Of a stretch of 64,000 nt of DNA, positions 38,590 to 51,720 are shown one piece after another. How positions within the stretch are numbered: the first letter of the stretch is position 1; every line of letters starts with the position of its first letter. Source of the stretch: Megamerina dolium (taxonomy: Eukaryota; Arthropoda; Insecta; Diptera; Megamerinidae); assembly GCA_963854835.1 (NCBI GenBank), contig OY978525.1:2685501-2749500 (forward strand). Reading direction: 5' to 3'. A program made the translations under genes and the position numbers. The notes under the pieces are model-generated. The model saw nothing but the letters and a program-made list of their open reading frames with translations, was not told the origin of the DNA and did not search any database.

Positions 38590-38900
38590 AAAGAAGCACT
38601 CTGGTAGTGATGGGAGCAGAATTTTATAAGGTGTCAATTTTGTAGGTGATTCCCACTAAGGGACATAAGAGATAAGATAGGAGCTAAACATGTTCATAAA
38701 ATTTGAGAAAGGAGAACAAATTAAAGGGGGTCAATCATAAACCTTAACCCTCTAGCTGCACTCTGGGCGCGGTGGTAGCAAGATTTCAAAATTTAACATC
38801 AATTTTGTATGGGATCCTCTCTAAGGAGGATTGAATTATGGGATAACTGTGTTCGGTAAACATTAGAAGAAGATTATTTTATACTTTACAGCAAAAAAAA
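38590..38900 (-). repeat. Family B-like fragments, inverted orientation
   Basis: Two inverted cores, TTTTGTAGGTGATTCCCACT with AAGGG (near 38657) and TTTTGTATGGGATCCTCTCT with AAGGAGG (near 38822), lie 165 bp apart. Surrounding words such as GGAGCTAAACATG fit the reverse of the family B spacer. Confidence 0.55.
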
Positions 38901-39470
38901 AAAAATCTTTAAATTGACTTGAAAAATCTATAATTTTCTTCGTCAAATTTTCTTGAGATTTTCTTAATACTGATACAATAATTTGTATTTATTTTTGCTT
39001 GTAGTAAATAATAAAATTCAAAATTCAACACCCTATTGATTTTATTCAACCTTTCTTTTTCCCACCCCCTCCCCACTCTCTAACAGGACACTATACGATA
39101 AAGCCTCCTGAAGTTACAAATCAACATCGTTGGTCATTAAAACCCGCATTTAAGAATGCAAATTTCACTAATAAATTATTGTAAAATTTTGTAATTATTC
39201 TCCGTACACATCATCCCTATCATCATCATCATCAGCATCATCATTAACATGTCTAATATTTATTTTGTTGTTGTTTATGCTCTTGGCATTGTTTGATGTC
39301 GATGTTGTTTCTAGTGTTCATTCTTGCTGCCATTGTTGTTATTACTGTTGATTGGTATACCATGTAGTTAATACCATTCTAATAGCATAAGCCAAAAATG
39401 AAGTGCGTCATTTATAATACCAATCATCCTCGTCATCATTAACTTGAATATCAACAATGGTATCATCATG

Positions 39471-39510
<40 letters not shown>

Positions 39511-40839
39511 ACGTTGTCGTCATCGTCAAAATCAGTATTTTAATCACTAAGTATTATAATCGTATTCTAAAAGCGGCTTTCATAACAACAACAACAACTA
39601 CTACTACAATGCTAGCAATTACAACAATGATAATAAATAAATGTCCCCAAAATGCCAACAACAGCTTCTGATGCTAATGTCTCGTTATACATACATACTT
39701 ACATATCTAGGTATCCTTGTGTGGCAGCATACTTGAATTCTTCGGTAGCATTCTATATGTGCCTGGATGAATATCGAATATGTTTATATAAATGTACATA
39801 TTTATAAATATTGTGGGTGTTATGAATATATAGGTAGTTCACACATTTACCATGCATATGTACCATACCATATATACCTCTACATCATCCATTGATATGC
39901 ACATAATTCAATAGAAATCAACTTAATTCAATACCGACCGATACTCTTAAGTTCGATTGACTCTCAGTTCAACTCTTTGAAATCCTTTGGTTTCTAATCA
40001 ATACGAACCATAATCCATGATACAAACGATATGCATGAAAGTGACACTTGAATCATCTCGTTCATATAATGTCGTCTATTACTTAAATATCTATATGAGT
40101 GTATATTATATTATATATTTTGCCCATAGCATTATCTATGTGTATTTATATTTACATATATGCGTAAACCAGTAGCAATATTTACATGCTGATATACAAT
40201 ATTTTCAGAAAATCATTTAAATAATGATAATAATGATTATTACGACAACATTGATGGCTAGATGAGTATCGTTTCATTTCACAACAATGTACGAGTGTAT
40301 TCAAAACAAAACAAACAGTCAGCAATACGTAAAGATATCTAGCAGTCGGAAGAAGAGAGATGAATGCTAAAGCATAATTACTGAAATGTTTGTACAATTA
40401 TTGAAATATTGTATGGCCACAAAACAATTTTTGTCAACTTATGTTTATTCACGCAATTGGCATCAACGACTTCAATGAAGTGACACCTCTTCATTCTCTT
40501 TTCGTATATTGTACATATTAAATTCGTTATAAATGCAAATTAATTCTCAATAAAGTCGTAAGATTAATTAAGGTGCAATCTATTGAGACCTAATACGCTC
40601 TATCCAACTCATTTCAAGCCAGTGGACCCGCAATAGCCAATCGTGAAGGAATACAAGGGTTGAAAATGTGGCTAAAATTCAAATAATTGCATAGTGCCGA
40701 AATGATAAAAATGGTGAAATTTAGAGAAATAATCCGGTGCGATATTGCTGAAGTTGGACAGCCATTCAAAATCATGTTCTGAGTCTATTTATCCATCGGC
40801 CTCATCGGTCTATCCGCATATTTATATACGAAAATTGTC
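38901..40839. other. Non-coding stretch with a long ATC repeat
   Basis: No gene is seen. The main feature is an ATC trinucleotide repeat (39462-39510); CAA/CTA repeats follow at 39582-39610. The remainder is AT-rich with TATATAT runs. Confidence 0.55.
39462..39510 (+). repeat. ATC/CAT trinucleotide microsatellite
   Basis: About 49 bp, nearly pure ATC after 39471. The frame over it reads as poly-isoleucine and is not a gene. Confidence 0.95.
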
Positions 40840-42600
40840 TTGATTATAAAGCGATCGAGCTGAAATTTGGTCCATAAAATTATTTTTTAACAACAAATAT
40901 ATGACTTTGCTAATGAACGAAATTGGATAAAAACCGTGATAGGCTCCCATATAAAAGTATGCTGTGAAGTGTGCCTTTATATACGAGCACTTTTCGAATT
41001 TAAATATATGAAGATCCTAAGCCTCAACTTAGTATGTGAAATTATTGTAATATCAGAAAATGGATATAATCTGATGAAAACCATACCTAGCTCCCATACA
41101 AAAGTATGCTGTTGAGTGTATATTTTCTCACTTTACTTGCGAAAATATTAAACGATCAAGCTGAAACTTGATATATAGAGTTTTTTTGATAACAAAATAA
41201 ATGTGGTAGAAAATAGAAGTTAACGGATAAACATCACACATACTTCCCATATAAAAGTATGTTGGTGAATGGGTATTTTCATACTTTATGCACGAATATA
41301 TAAAGGTATCAAGCTGAAACTTGGTGTATATGATTAAATTTACTAACTAACATACATATTTGAAAATGAACTAATTCGGATGAAAACCACATCTACCTCC
41401 CATACAAAAGTATCTTGTTGAGCGTATATTTTCTCACTTCACTTGCGAATATATGGAATTCTCAAACTGAAACTTGGTATATAGAGTTATTTTGATGACA
41501 GAATAGATATGATAGAAAATAGGAGTTACCGGATAAAAATCACACATACCTCCCATACAAAAGTATGTTTCTGAGCGTATATTTTCTCACTTTACTTGCG
41601 AAAATATACTTTTATCGAATTGAAACTTGGTATATAGAGTTATTTTGATGACAGAATAAATATGATAGAAAATAGGAGTTAACGGATAAAAACCACACAT
41701 AGCTCCCATACAAAAGTATGTTTTTAAGCGTATATTTTCTCACTTTACTTGGGGAAATATCAAATTATCAAACCGAAACTTGTTATATAGAGTTATTTTG
41801 ATGACAGAATAGATATGATAGAAAATAGAAGTTAACGGATAAAAACCACACATACCTCCCATACAAAAGTATGTTGTTGACTGTATATTTTCTTACTTTA
41901 CTCGCGAAATTCGATATATAAAGTTATTTTGATGACAGAATAGATATGGTAAAAAATAGAAGTTATTGGATAAAAATTAAACATACCACCCATACAAAAG
42001 TATGTTGTTGTATGGGTATTTTCATACTTGATGCCCGAATATATAAAGATATCAAGCTGAAACTTGGTGCATATGATTAAATTTACTAACTAATAAACAT
42101 CTTTGAAAATGGACTTATTCGGATGAAATCCACACCTACCTCCCATACAAAAGCATGCTTTCAAATGCATATTTTACTACTTTGTGCTTGAAAATACATA
42201 GCTATTTGACTGAAATTTGGTACATATAATTATATTTACTAAGTAAAAGATATACTAAAATCTGAAATGAATCCGATCAAAATCACGCCTCCCTTCCATA
42301 TAAAAATATGATTTCAAATGCATATTTTACTACTTTTTACTTGAAAATATATAGCTAAGAAGATGAAACTCAAAATATGTAATTAGAGTTACAAATTAAT
42401 ATACATAATTGAATTTGAATTGAATCGGTAGAAAACCACGCCTACCACCCATACAATATTATGCCTCCATATGCATATTTTCACACTATCCGCACAAAAA
42501 TGAAAAGTTATCAAGCTGAAACTCATTATTTACCATTATATTTACCAATAAATGGATGCGTTTGAAAATGGACAGTATCGGTTAAAACCACACCACCTAC
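40840..42600 (+). repeat. Family A tandem repeat, array 6 (most regular, eleven anchors)
   Basis: Core starts (CTCCCAT or equivalent) are at 40944, 41091, 41244, 41397, 41550, 41703, 41856, 41987, 42140, 42293 and 42446. Most spacings are exactly 153 bp; one is 147 and one 131, the latter reflecting a 22-bp deletion in the unit after 41856. Units 41397-41987 are the most alike, sharing ATAGAGTTATTTTGATGACA and GATATGATAGAAAATAGGAG, so they amplified most recently. No coding function is apparent. Confidence 0.95.
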
Positions 42601-44809
42601 GTCCAAAAATACCGATACACCAACCACTGTGTTGCAGTACCCACACACGCACAGTCTTTCATATAACATAGTATGAAAATGTCTTTCTTTAGTTTACTTT
42701 TTGTGGTTACAAAACGTTTCATATTTAAAATCATGTAAGTAAAGTGCACACAACCGATTTCATACTTACCTATACATATTTTTCTATACATTGAGACACT
42801 TTAATATGAACATGTCTGATATATGTACATGCATGTATGGTATATCAACAGCATGAAAATGGATTCAAGTTTGCCACACTACCAACTCAGTTTACAATAC
42901 AGTATAAATATCCAAGTGAGAACAACAACGATGATACATAGTAGCTGCAGCCGACAGAGGCAGCGCCGGGCAAAGAAAATTGTCATGGAAAATGATTGCA
43001 GAACCAACAAAAACAATAGCAACAACAGCAACCATACATATGAAATAACAAGCCATTGGAAAACTATTAGTACTCGTATCTACTGATCGTTGCGGTAAAG
43101 TAAATTCTAAGCAAAATATGCGTACATATATATGTGTGTGTGTATGTGTGTGTTTGTGTTTACTACTAATGCTGAGCATAGTCATGTTGCGTAGGACATT
43201 TTATTATTTTTCTCTTATTGCTGCTACGGCTGCTGTCACTAGCGTTGTCTTTATTGCGTTTGTTGCTGTTGTTGTTGTGGTTGGTTTTGGTATCATTGTT
43301 GTTACATTTATTGCATTTCATATCCCAGATAGTTGTGTATGTGTATGCAACAGCATGCGACCACAAAACATTATTGCATGTGGCTGGCTCAGCAAATGAG
43401 TGTCTGTATGTGTGTGTGTGTGTGTTTGTGTATAGTAACCATTCCTTATCTTGTTGAACGTCTGTGTATACCATATATGTGCTTGTGTGGTTGTGTAATA
43501 AAAGTTTGTACAATGTCTTTTCTTTTATTGCCACACAGAGTAGAAAAATTGTTCGTATATTACAACATAGTGGCTGAGGAAAATGCCTTGTTTTGTGGTT
43601 AGGTGAAATTTATTCTCCTTTTCTTCTTTTTTTTTTATTACTATAATTGAAAATCTTTCATCCTTGAAATTATTACACGAACACATTTTAGTGCATATAC
43701 AATATTTGGATTACTAATTTAATTTTTACAATATTCTACATCGACCGTCGTACATAGATTTACGTGGAAAGAGCAATTAAAATAGCAACTTGCAATTAAT
43801 TGCAATAGAAAATGTAAACTCTTATACATAAACATGTGTAATGTTAACACATATTAGTGTTGATTTTTATGACACATTCACTTTTCGCAACGTTAGCCAA
43901 TTTGTAGTGCCAATAAGTCGGCCATAATAACATCTTGGCTACTTGACTATATTTGTGTAGTTGATAATAAAAATAAAATACGAGAGAGAGAGAGAGAGAG
44001 AGAGAGAAAGTTACACTTTATTTATTGCTTTGTAATGTTAACCATGCCACAAGCATTCTTATCATCTTCTATGTAAGTATGCATGTATATGAATGCAACA
44101 TCAACGCACATCAAAACACACACATTCTGTGCTGTGGCAAAACAAAAAATTCCGATATGTTCGATTGTTTGTCGTTGTCATCAATATCATCATTGCCATT
44201 ACATAACATACACACACACACACATAGAACTTAACTCAGCACCACTCCATACAATTTGACGTGACTTAACTTAACTCAACTCGACTCAAACAACAACGCA
44301 ACCCCACTGAGCCATTGGCGAAGTAAAATCGATTAATTACTTTGGTTGGCACAACCGCATTTTGACTGACATTTATAAATTGATTGTTGCTGTTGGTGCC
44401 ATTGCCTTCTAGTAAAATTGGACATTATATTGTGTGTGTTTGTGTGTGTAACACAGTCGTTTTCCATTGCAACAAATACCACTCCCATTCATGCATGTAT
44501 ACTCATGTATATGTGAGCGTGAATACATATATGTAACGTATGAGTTGCTCAATAATCATCATCTGTCTGCTTTTGATGATGTTGTTGTCGTCGTCGATAA
44601 AACAAAGTTGCATTTTGTTGCTATATAGGAGAAACTAGGGAGACTTGACCAATTTTTCAGTTAAATTTATGTAAAATTCAATGAAATTCGATTCGAGGCA
44701 ATAAAAACCACTAAAGTTCAAAAGTCTCGCAAGCCTACTCGTGAGTTTTCGTAATTAATAAATCTTTTTTCTATGATTTTTGCTACGATTTTCATACCAT
44801 TTTCTAACG
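42601..44809. other. Non-coding stretch with CA/TG, CAA and GA tracts
   Basis: No gene is seen. Overlapping frames on both strands at 42823-43602 are translations of TG, TTG and CAA repeats. A 29-bp GA tract is at 43982-44010, CA at 44209-44223, and a TACTCGTA at 43071. Confidence 0.55.
43982..44010 (+). repeat. GA dinucleotide microsatellite
   Basis: Twelve to thirteen GA units. GAGAG is the recognition core of the fly GAGA factor, so binding is possible, but nothing else here indicates a regulatory element. Confidence 0.9.
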
Positions 44810-45010
44810 GATAAAGCTAGAAGGTTAAATAGTTAGGATGAGTCATACATGTCACTACTCTAAAGATGATTGCTGCGGCTATTTATCGATTTTCAGAAGT
44901 TTTTAACGTCATTTTTGTATGGCAGTACCCTTAAGACGTACAGATAGGGAGCAAATATTGAGGAGATAAAATTAATGGGTATTTGTCATATATTTTACCC
45001 ATTTTGGACC
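44810..45010 (-). repeat. Family B-like fragment, inverted orientation
   Basis: TTTTTAACGTCATTTTTGTA, TGGCAGTACCCTTAAG and CAGATAGGGAGC follow the inverted family B core order. It is degraded. Confidence 0.45.
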
Positions 45011-45269
45011 TACACTTAAGCAGCTGTGGAGCTCTTGTCGAATTTCGATTCAGTTGTTCTAACTTTGACCTGGAGTTGTCACCACATACAGCCATTTTTT
45101 GTACTGAATAATGTGCAATAGGAATATTGTGAACATTTTTATTACAATCGTAAATATAATCTTATAAAGTTGAATACAAAAATTACATCATTAATCGCAA
45201 ATTTATTAATTACAGTATCTATGAGGTTAGGATTTTTCCATTTCAACCCTATAAAATTATTTAAGGGAT

Positions 45270-45283
45270 CGATAGACGTATAA
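45270..45283 (+). repeat. Left target-site duplication of the SINE
   Basis: CGATAGACGTATAA is repeated exactly at 45645-45658 on the far side of the SINE. The last two A bases could also belong to the element tail. Confidence 0.9.
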
Positions 45284-45644
45284 AAAAAAATAAATATGTG
45301 GCACTTAAAGCCCCAAAGGGCTCATTGGCCGAGCTCCTCTTCCATTACTGTTGTGCGTCTTAAATTTTGGACAGTATTAGAATGGACCTACTTATTTTAG
45401 CCGGTTCCGAACGGCAGAACACTTGTGACATCACTTTTTCTGAGCTTTGTCACAGCGTTCTTTTTAGAAGCTTTTTCATGGCAAGTTGTTACTGTCGGAA
45501 GAATTGCCAATTGCTTGCCGACAGGTGGGTACCGTTCGAAAGAAAAATCTTTTCGATATTAAATTTGTTATGCATCAGCCGGGTATTGAACCACGACCTA
45601 CAGATCAGAAGGCGAACACACTAACCACTGAGCTACGGCACCCA
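45284..45644 (-). mobile_element. tRNA-derived SINE with perfect target-site duplication
   Basis: Read on the minus strand, the element starts TGGGTGCCGTAGCTCAGTGG. Its A box TAGCTCAGTGGTTAG lies at 45621-45635 and its B box GGTTCAATACCCGG at 45579-45592, the spacing of a Pol III promoter. An unrelated body of about 290 bp follows and ends in CACATATTTATTTTTTTTT. Bases 5' and 3' of the tRNA part do not pair as an acceptor stem, so it is a SINE head and not a tRNA gene. The 14-bp duplication CGATAGACGTATAA on both sides shows retrotransposition. The 3' tail is T-rich and not poly-A. Confidence 0.92.
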
Positions 45645-45658
45645 CGATAGACGTATAA
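45645..45658 (+). repeat. Right target-site duplication of the SINE
   Basis: Exact copy of the 14 bases at 45270-45283, directly following the SINE's tRNA-like head. Confidence 0.9.
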
Positions 45659-45692
45659 TCGTATTTAATTTTCAAATACCAATTAAATTCAC

Positions 45693-45860
45693 GTAGAAGA
45701 AGAGGAAGGCCAAACCTCCGTTGGATGGACCTAGTGTTGGGTAACCTGACGGCGCTTGGAATATCCAATTGGCGCCAGCAAGCGAAGAACGGAGAAGACT
45801 GGCGCCGCATTATATGTTCGGCCTATTGTTTATACCCTGGTTTGGTCAAATAAATATCCC
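45693..45860 (+). pseudogene. 3' end fragment of an RTE-like non-LTR retrotransposon
   Basis: One + frame reads RRRRGRPNLRWMDLV, then LTALGISNWRQQAKNGEDWR and IICSAYCLYPGLVK before a stop. This is the usual C-terminal end of the same kind of ORF as the fragment at 24935-25450 (compare SNWRQLAKER there). Only the last 50 or so codons remain. Confidence 0.8.
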
Positions 45861-48800
45861 CAGTTTCCCCTAGTTTAATACAAAAATGTTATGAAAAATT
45901 TACTCAATCCACGCCTACATAAATAATGAGAATCATCCATATTAAATGTTCATCTGCTCGTATCCGTGAGTAAAGCGTATAGCAAATGTTGTTGATGTTG
46001 TTATTGTTGTGACGCTTTGCATTTGATTCATTTTTCAAAGCATACTTTTAAGGTGTGCGTATGTTAATAACACTATGTATAAATCTGAGTGAACATTTAA
46101 TGACGCTTTAACCCCAGTATGCTTGCATTTCATAATTTTATAATAATTGAAAGAATAAATATACAACACTGGACATAAAATTAGAAAAATCAACAATCAA
46201 AATGAAATAATCTTTTTATTTATATTTATTTATATTTATGTCATTTTTATTTTTATTTTATTTTATTTCATTCTACTTTTTATTTTTTGCTCAATACTAA
46301 ATATTTCTAAGTAGAAATATTAAAATCAATGCTCAATTGCCATAAAGTGTGTGTCATATTGCTTTTTATAATAATCTGTCTGTGCAAAATGTACAACTCT
46401 TAAGCACAATTTATTTTAATTGTTACATTTGATTATTTAATCAAATCAAATTGCCTAAATACAAAAGTATATAAGTGCAAGTAATGCTCATATACGATAT
46501 GTTGCTTAGTTGTGTGCACAATGTACTCGTAATATTGAATATATGTAAAGTAATCTTGCATTTATTGCAATATATAAGTACCTTTTATTTATGCATTCTT
46601 TATCAAAAGCAATTCACTAAAGATTATACATGAAATATCAATTGAATTGATAACAAATCCGCTTAAGTCACATACTTACACTCAAATCTATATCAATATA
46701 GTGCATTAATATGTACATACTCGTATGTGTTATAATATATCATTGCCATCACTGTCAATTATTTGTGCATTTGTTGTTGTTCTTGTTGTTGTTCATATTC
46801 ATATGTAAGAATGCAATTTTGTACAAATCCTATATATTTACATTCAATCGTATTTATTACTCATTCCACATCATTGAGATGCATGCAGAAATTCAATATA
46901 TGAATTGTATTTATGTGAGTACCTGCTGCTCCTTCGGCAAATAGCACCTAAAAGCATTTAAAACATCAAAATGTCTTGTCAGTTTGATTCTCAAAATCGC
47001 TTATGTTACACATATATATTTAGGTACGAATTATTTCTATGTATTCGAATGTTTATTAGAGAGGGTTAAATTTTTTTCTCTCAAAACACAATTCTAGCAA
47101 TTATTTTGAGTAAATGATAGAGAAATAAGTTGAAAAATCAGCACAACCTTCTGATATATTTTAGCATTGATTTCCAGTAAATATCACAAAGATACTAAGA
47201 GATATGTTTCACATATTTAAATAAAATAAGTTAAATAATCAGTATAAATATCATCCCAAGATAATTTTTTTTTTTTTTTTATCTTTAATAAATTTTTATG
47301 TACATTTTCTTGTTTGCATAAATCATTTCAACTCGATATCAACAATTTTGTTGAGCAATTTTAATACATAATTTTCTAAAGCATTCCAATAAAGCTTAAT
47401 TAAATCGTACGTGACTAAAATCAAAATGTACTTTTGCTAGAATTTTAATAATTTAGTAATTTTTGTATTCTTTAAGACATTCCAAAACAAATTAACTAAA
47501 TCGAGCGTTTCTAGAGTTTAAATAATTGAGGGTGTTAAAATGTATTTTTAATATAATTTTAGTAATTTTAGTATATTCAATATTTTCAAGGACCTTTTAA
47601 CAGAATTTAACTAATTTGGACAGTTCAAGGGTTAAAAAAATCCAAATAATTTTTTTTATAAAATTTTAATCAATTTTTAAAAAGTTATTCCAAAGAAGGG
47701 TTAACGAAATGTTAACTAAAGATTTACCAAATGTTAAAATATACTGCTGTTATCGCTCTATGTTATTTTTTGCAAAACATTTCATCATTCTATTTAACAT
47801 TGATTGACTCTGTTGCTAGCAGTGCTAGTGTTAAAGTATAATTTTGCTATTTTCAGTACTTTACACTATTTGCATCGACTTTTCTTTTTCTGTGATCCAT
47901 ACTCAAATTTACTGCAGAATTAATTCGCAGAGGATTTTAACATTTGAAAACATCGATTTAGTACACTTTATCGCATTTCTTTTATGAAGGGTCTAAAATG
48001 ACCCCATAATATGGGGTCTACAAGATTCAAGTGCTTCACAAAAATAATCCTCATTAAATTCGACTATGAATGTACTACAACTAAATTAGGTTGGTCATTT
48101 TGGGCAATGGATTCATCGCCATTTTTATTCAAAATCTTAAAATTTTGGTAATTTTGGCTTTCTATGCAAATATAATGCGACACATTCTAATTTACATAGA
48201 TTCGCTCATACCAACACATATAAAAATTACGTACATTCAATGTGTTTCGTAGATATTCCCTTACGCAACCGACAGCAGTGCCATGACAACACCTAAAAGC
48301 AAAATTCAATTAGCTTTTGCAAAAGTTGTTATGCACTAGATATTGTCATTCGCACGTATACACAGATACACACATACCCTCTCACTTAGATTTACAATCG
48401 TTTTATTTCACGTAGATGTCTGCTCATACATATACATATGCTCGCTTGAGTAGCAAAGGATGTATTTTTGCACCAGTTCCCTTCTCCTTTTATTGTAAGC
48501 TATCAATTTCATGTCCAATCAAGCAATTTTCACAAAACCAAATGAAATGACAATAGCGTTCAAGGGAGTAGATGTACGAGTATGTACTCACTCAAACGCA
48601 CGAAGCGTACAATTGCAATTAGAGGCACCTAAGTCTGCTGTGTCCTGATTCTATGAATGTGTAACAATACAATACTGAATGTACACTGAAGTGACTGGTA
48701 TCCCATCATACGTGCAACACATATCTCTAGAAATACACGTTTTTCATAAGATAAGCAAAAAAAATTAAAAAATTGCAATTTTTGTTGCAATTTTTTGCTC

Positions 48801-50539
48801 CTACCATCGAGCTGTTGTGTTGCAACTCCCTTAAGTATGCTGTAAGCATATTAGAACCCTCAACCGTCACACAGTGAACGCCATTGTGTTCCTTTGAGTG
48901 TCATCATATTGCATGAGTGCAATATATGAGTACCACTGCATATGGCGAACATATTGGCAACCTACGTAAGTGAGGCAGACAGCTTTTATACGATACATAA
49001 ATCATTTTTTTTATGAAATGCTTGCTGATTTTTTGGCATCGCAACGTTCTCTCAACACTTGCTTATTTGCTACAGTTATATGCATCATTAATACAACTTT
49101 GATGGTGTCAATTAGAGAATGTGATTTGGCACATCATTTCATATTCTACGCAAGCATTTGTCAATAATTCAACTTATTATTGTCACGGCAGGATATCAAT
49201 CAAATTATGGGCTACTGGCCAAGTCTACTGCGGTACTTCGATTGACCAACATCCATTAAGATTATTTATTCAACAGATTCTCTACACACGGACACATAAA
49301 TCCAGAATGGTGGCATTCTCATTAATCTTCAGTTCTTTATATTGATATTTATTGTTTGAGTTTTGTCTTTTGGGGCTCATAAGATCCACAATTCACTATT
49401 AGCACACTTGTACTAGTGCCGTCATCTTTCTGTTTAAAATCGCTCTTGAGCATGCAACGGTGTGGCATGTTAGATGCAATATTTAGTAAGTATAATTTAT
49501 ATTTAGGAGTTCAATTAAAATATTTTCGTTAGTTTTACTATTTAAATATTAGCATACAATCAATAGTCTGGCTTCATTATATCATTTAATTTTTTTTTTA
49601 TTATTTTTATGCTGCACACATTCATTCATCTAAACAAATAGCAATTACAACAACAATAGCAAACTTATTTTCAATTATTTTACACTTTTCTCTCCAAACT
49701 TGTTCATTTTTGTGGTCATATATTGTAGAGTATATGCACTCATTTGAACTTTTACATTTTCATGTTTTCATTTCTTGACCCTACTATTTTTCTCATTGTT
49801 GTTTTTTTTTTCTCCTATTGGCCGCAACGTGATACTTACGTACGTAAGTACTACGTACATAACACTTACCAAAGTGTTAACCAGTACATAAATACCCTGA
49901 TGTGTATTTAATAGTTTCAACAACAGAATTACCCATCAACCCTCGCATCCAATCACACAAAGGTGCATACAAATGGAAGTAAATATATATGTATATAACC
50001 TGTTGCTACGATATTATGCGTATGTGTTAATTTGTTCATGTTTGTATAGTGCAAGCAGTGTGTGAGTGTATACACACACACACAAAAGCATCTCACTTGC
50101 ATACACATACTTACTCAAACATTAAATATCACATTTGAATTCAAGAACTCAAGGATAAATGTATTTACTTACTTGAAGTATTGTTCATGTTCTCTCAAAG
50201 CTCTACCTCTCTAGCAGAGAAGATTATCTTCTATAGTATGCTAGTGTAAATGGATATACAAGTATATATGATATAATGTTAGTGGTATTGTAACGATTTA
50301 CACTTACCTCATTAATGATGATGATGATATTATGCATGCCGTCTATTCAAAGATAAAATTTGATCGAACTTTCGGTCAAGCAAACTTGGGTTTTTCATAT
50401 CGAAATACTCCTTTTTTTCTTTCAAAAAATCATGGTTATATTGGGTATATGCTTCTTCTGTAACACCTATAAGTAGATGCGATAGCAATGGTATAGTATT
50501 GATGATCAGAATCACATTTTAAGTTAATTTAGTCATGTC
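45861..50539. other. Long AT-rich non-coding stretch
   Basis: No gene or clear transposon is seen in about 4.7 kb. It has TTTAT repeats (46212-46285), TTG near 46770-46795, a T run (47266-47281), loosely repetitive TTTAATAATTTTAGTA DNA (47390-47720), CA at 50073-50085 and a GAT run (50317-50331). A short hairpin is at 48767-48796 (AAAAAATTGCAA / TTGCAATTTTTT). Confidence 0.55.
49833..49850. repeat. 18-bp perfect palindrome
   Basis: TACTTACGTACGTAAGTA equals its own reverse complement. It contains GTAAGT on both strands but no polypyrimidine-CAG before it in either orientation. Confidence 0.85.
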
Positions 50540-51720
50540 TATATATTTGTTGGCACGGTAACAGCATTAATTTTAAAGCAATCTAGCTGAAAATTGCTGC
50601 AAATAATTTTTTTTTTATTAATAAACAAATTGCTTTGTAAATAGGCAATATCGAAATAAATTTACGCCTACCTCCCATACAAAATTATGTTTTGAGGCTT
50701 AAACATATTTTCATACTTTAATCATATAAATATGAAGCTATCAGACTAAAACTTGGTACATAAAGTCATTCTCACCATAGAATAGATATAATTGAAAATT
50801 AGTTGAATTGGATCGAAATAACGACTACCCTTCATACAAAAATGTCATTCCAAATGCATGTTTTTATATTTTTTCATGAAAATATGATGCTATCAATTTG
50901 AAATTTGGTGCATATAATTATATTTTTTCGTGTATTTAGGGATTCGAATATGGTCGTAACCGGTTAAAAATCACGCCTATCTCCCATACAAAAATATGAT
51001 TTCACATGTACTTTTTCACACTTTTTGCACACAAAAATTAACATATCACGCTAAAACTTGGTATATACAATTGCATTTAGTTACATAATAGCAAATTAAT
51101 AAAATAAACGTAATCGTATAGAATTTACTCATAGCTCCCATATAAAAATCGGTTTTCAAATAAATATTTTCACATTTTTTGCATGAAGAAATCATTGTAT
51201 TTATTTGAAACTCCATACATGCTATTTGATTTATTATTTAATGAACAAGTTGAAGAATGAATGAAATCGGCTGAAAATCACACGTAGCTCCCATACAAAA
51301 GTATTGATTAAAATGTATATTTTCACACTTTGCAAACGAAAATTGAAAGCTACTGAGCTAAAACTCCATATGCACAATACTATTTGCTAAATAAGAGATT
51401 AGTTTGAGTTTGGTTGAAATTGGATTAAATTCACACCTATCTTTCATACAAAAGTGTGCATTCGTAGGCATATTTCCACAATCGAAGCCCCAAAAATACA
51501 TTGCTATGAAATAGTAACTTGGCACATATAACTATATATTTGCTTACGAATACAAAAATTTAAAAATAAGCTTAATCGAATGAAAACTAAGCCTACCTCC
51601 CATACAAAAGTTAGTTTCCTTGTATATATTTTCACACCTGTAGACCAAAAATACAAAGCTATGGAGCTAATATAATTATATTTATTTATAAATATATTTT
51701 CGAATAAATGTTTGTGGATT
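50540..51720 (+). repeat. Family A tandem repeat, array 7
   Basis: CAT anchors are at 50676, 50833, 50985, 51139, 51292, 51445 and 51601, with spacings 157, 152, 154, 153, 153 and 156 bp. Units are diverged but in register. Confidence 0.9.

Noticed and set aside
45579..45644. A true tRNA gene on the minus strand
   Set aside because: The A and B boxes are good, but acceptor-stem bases do not pair, and the sequence is joined to a SINE body within a target-site duplication.
50302..50318. Minus-strand GAG|GTAAGT (ACTTACCTC on +)
   Set aside because: The upstream side on the minus strand is a CAT/GAT repeat without a pyrimidine tract, so neither a ratchet point nor an exon end is supported.
200..51720. 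CRISPR array interpretation of the regular 153-bp repeats
   Set aside because: The whole unit is repetitive with diverged copies, there are no short exact repeats with unique spacers, and the DNA is eukaryotic in character.
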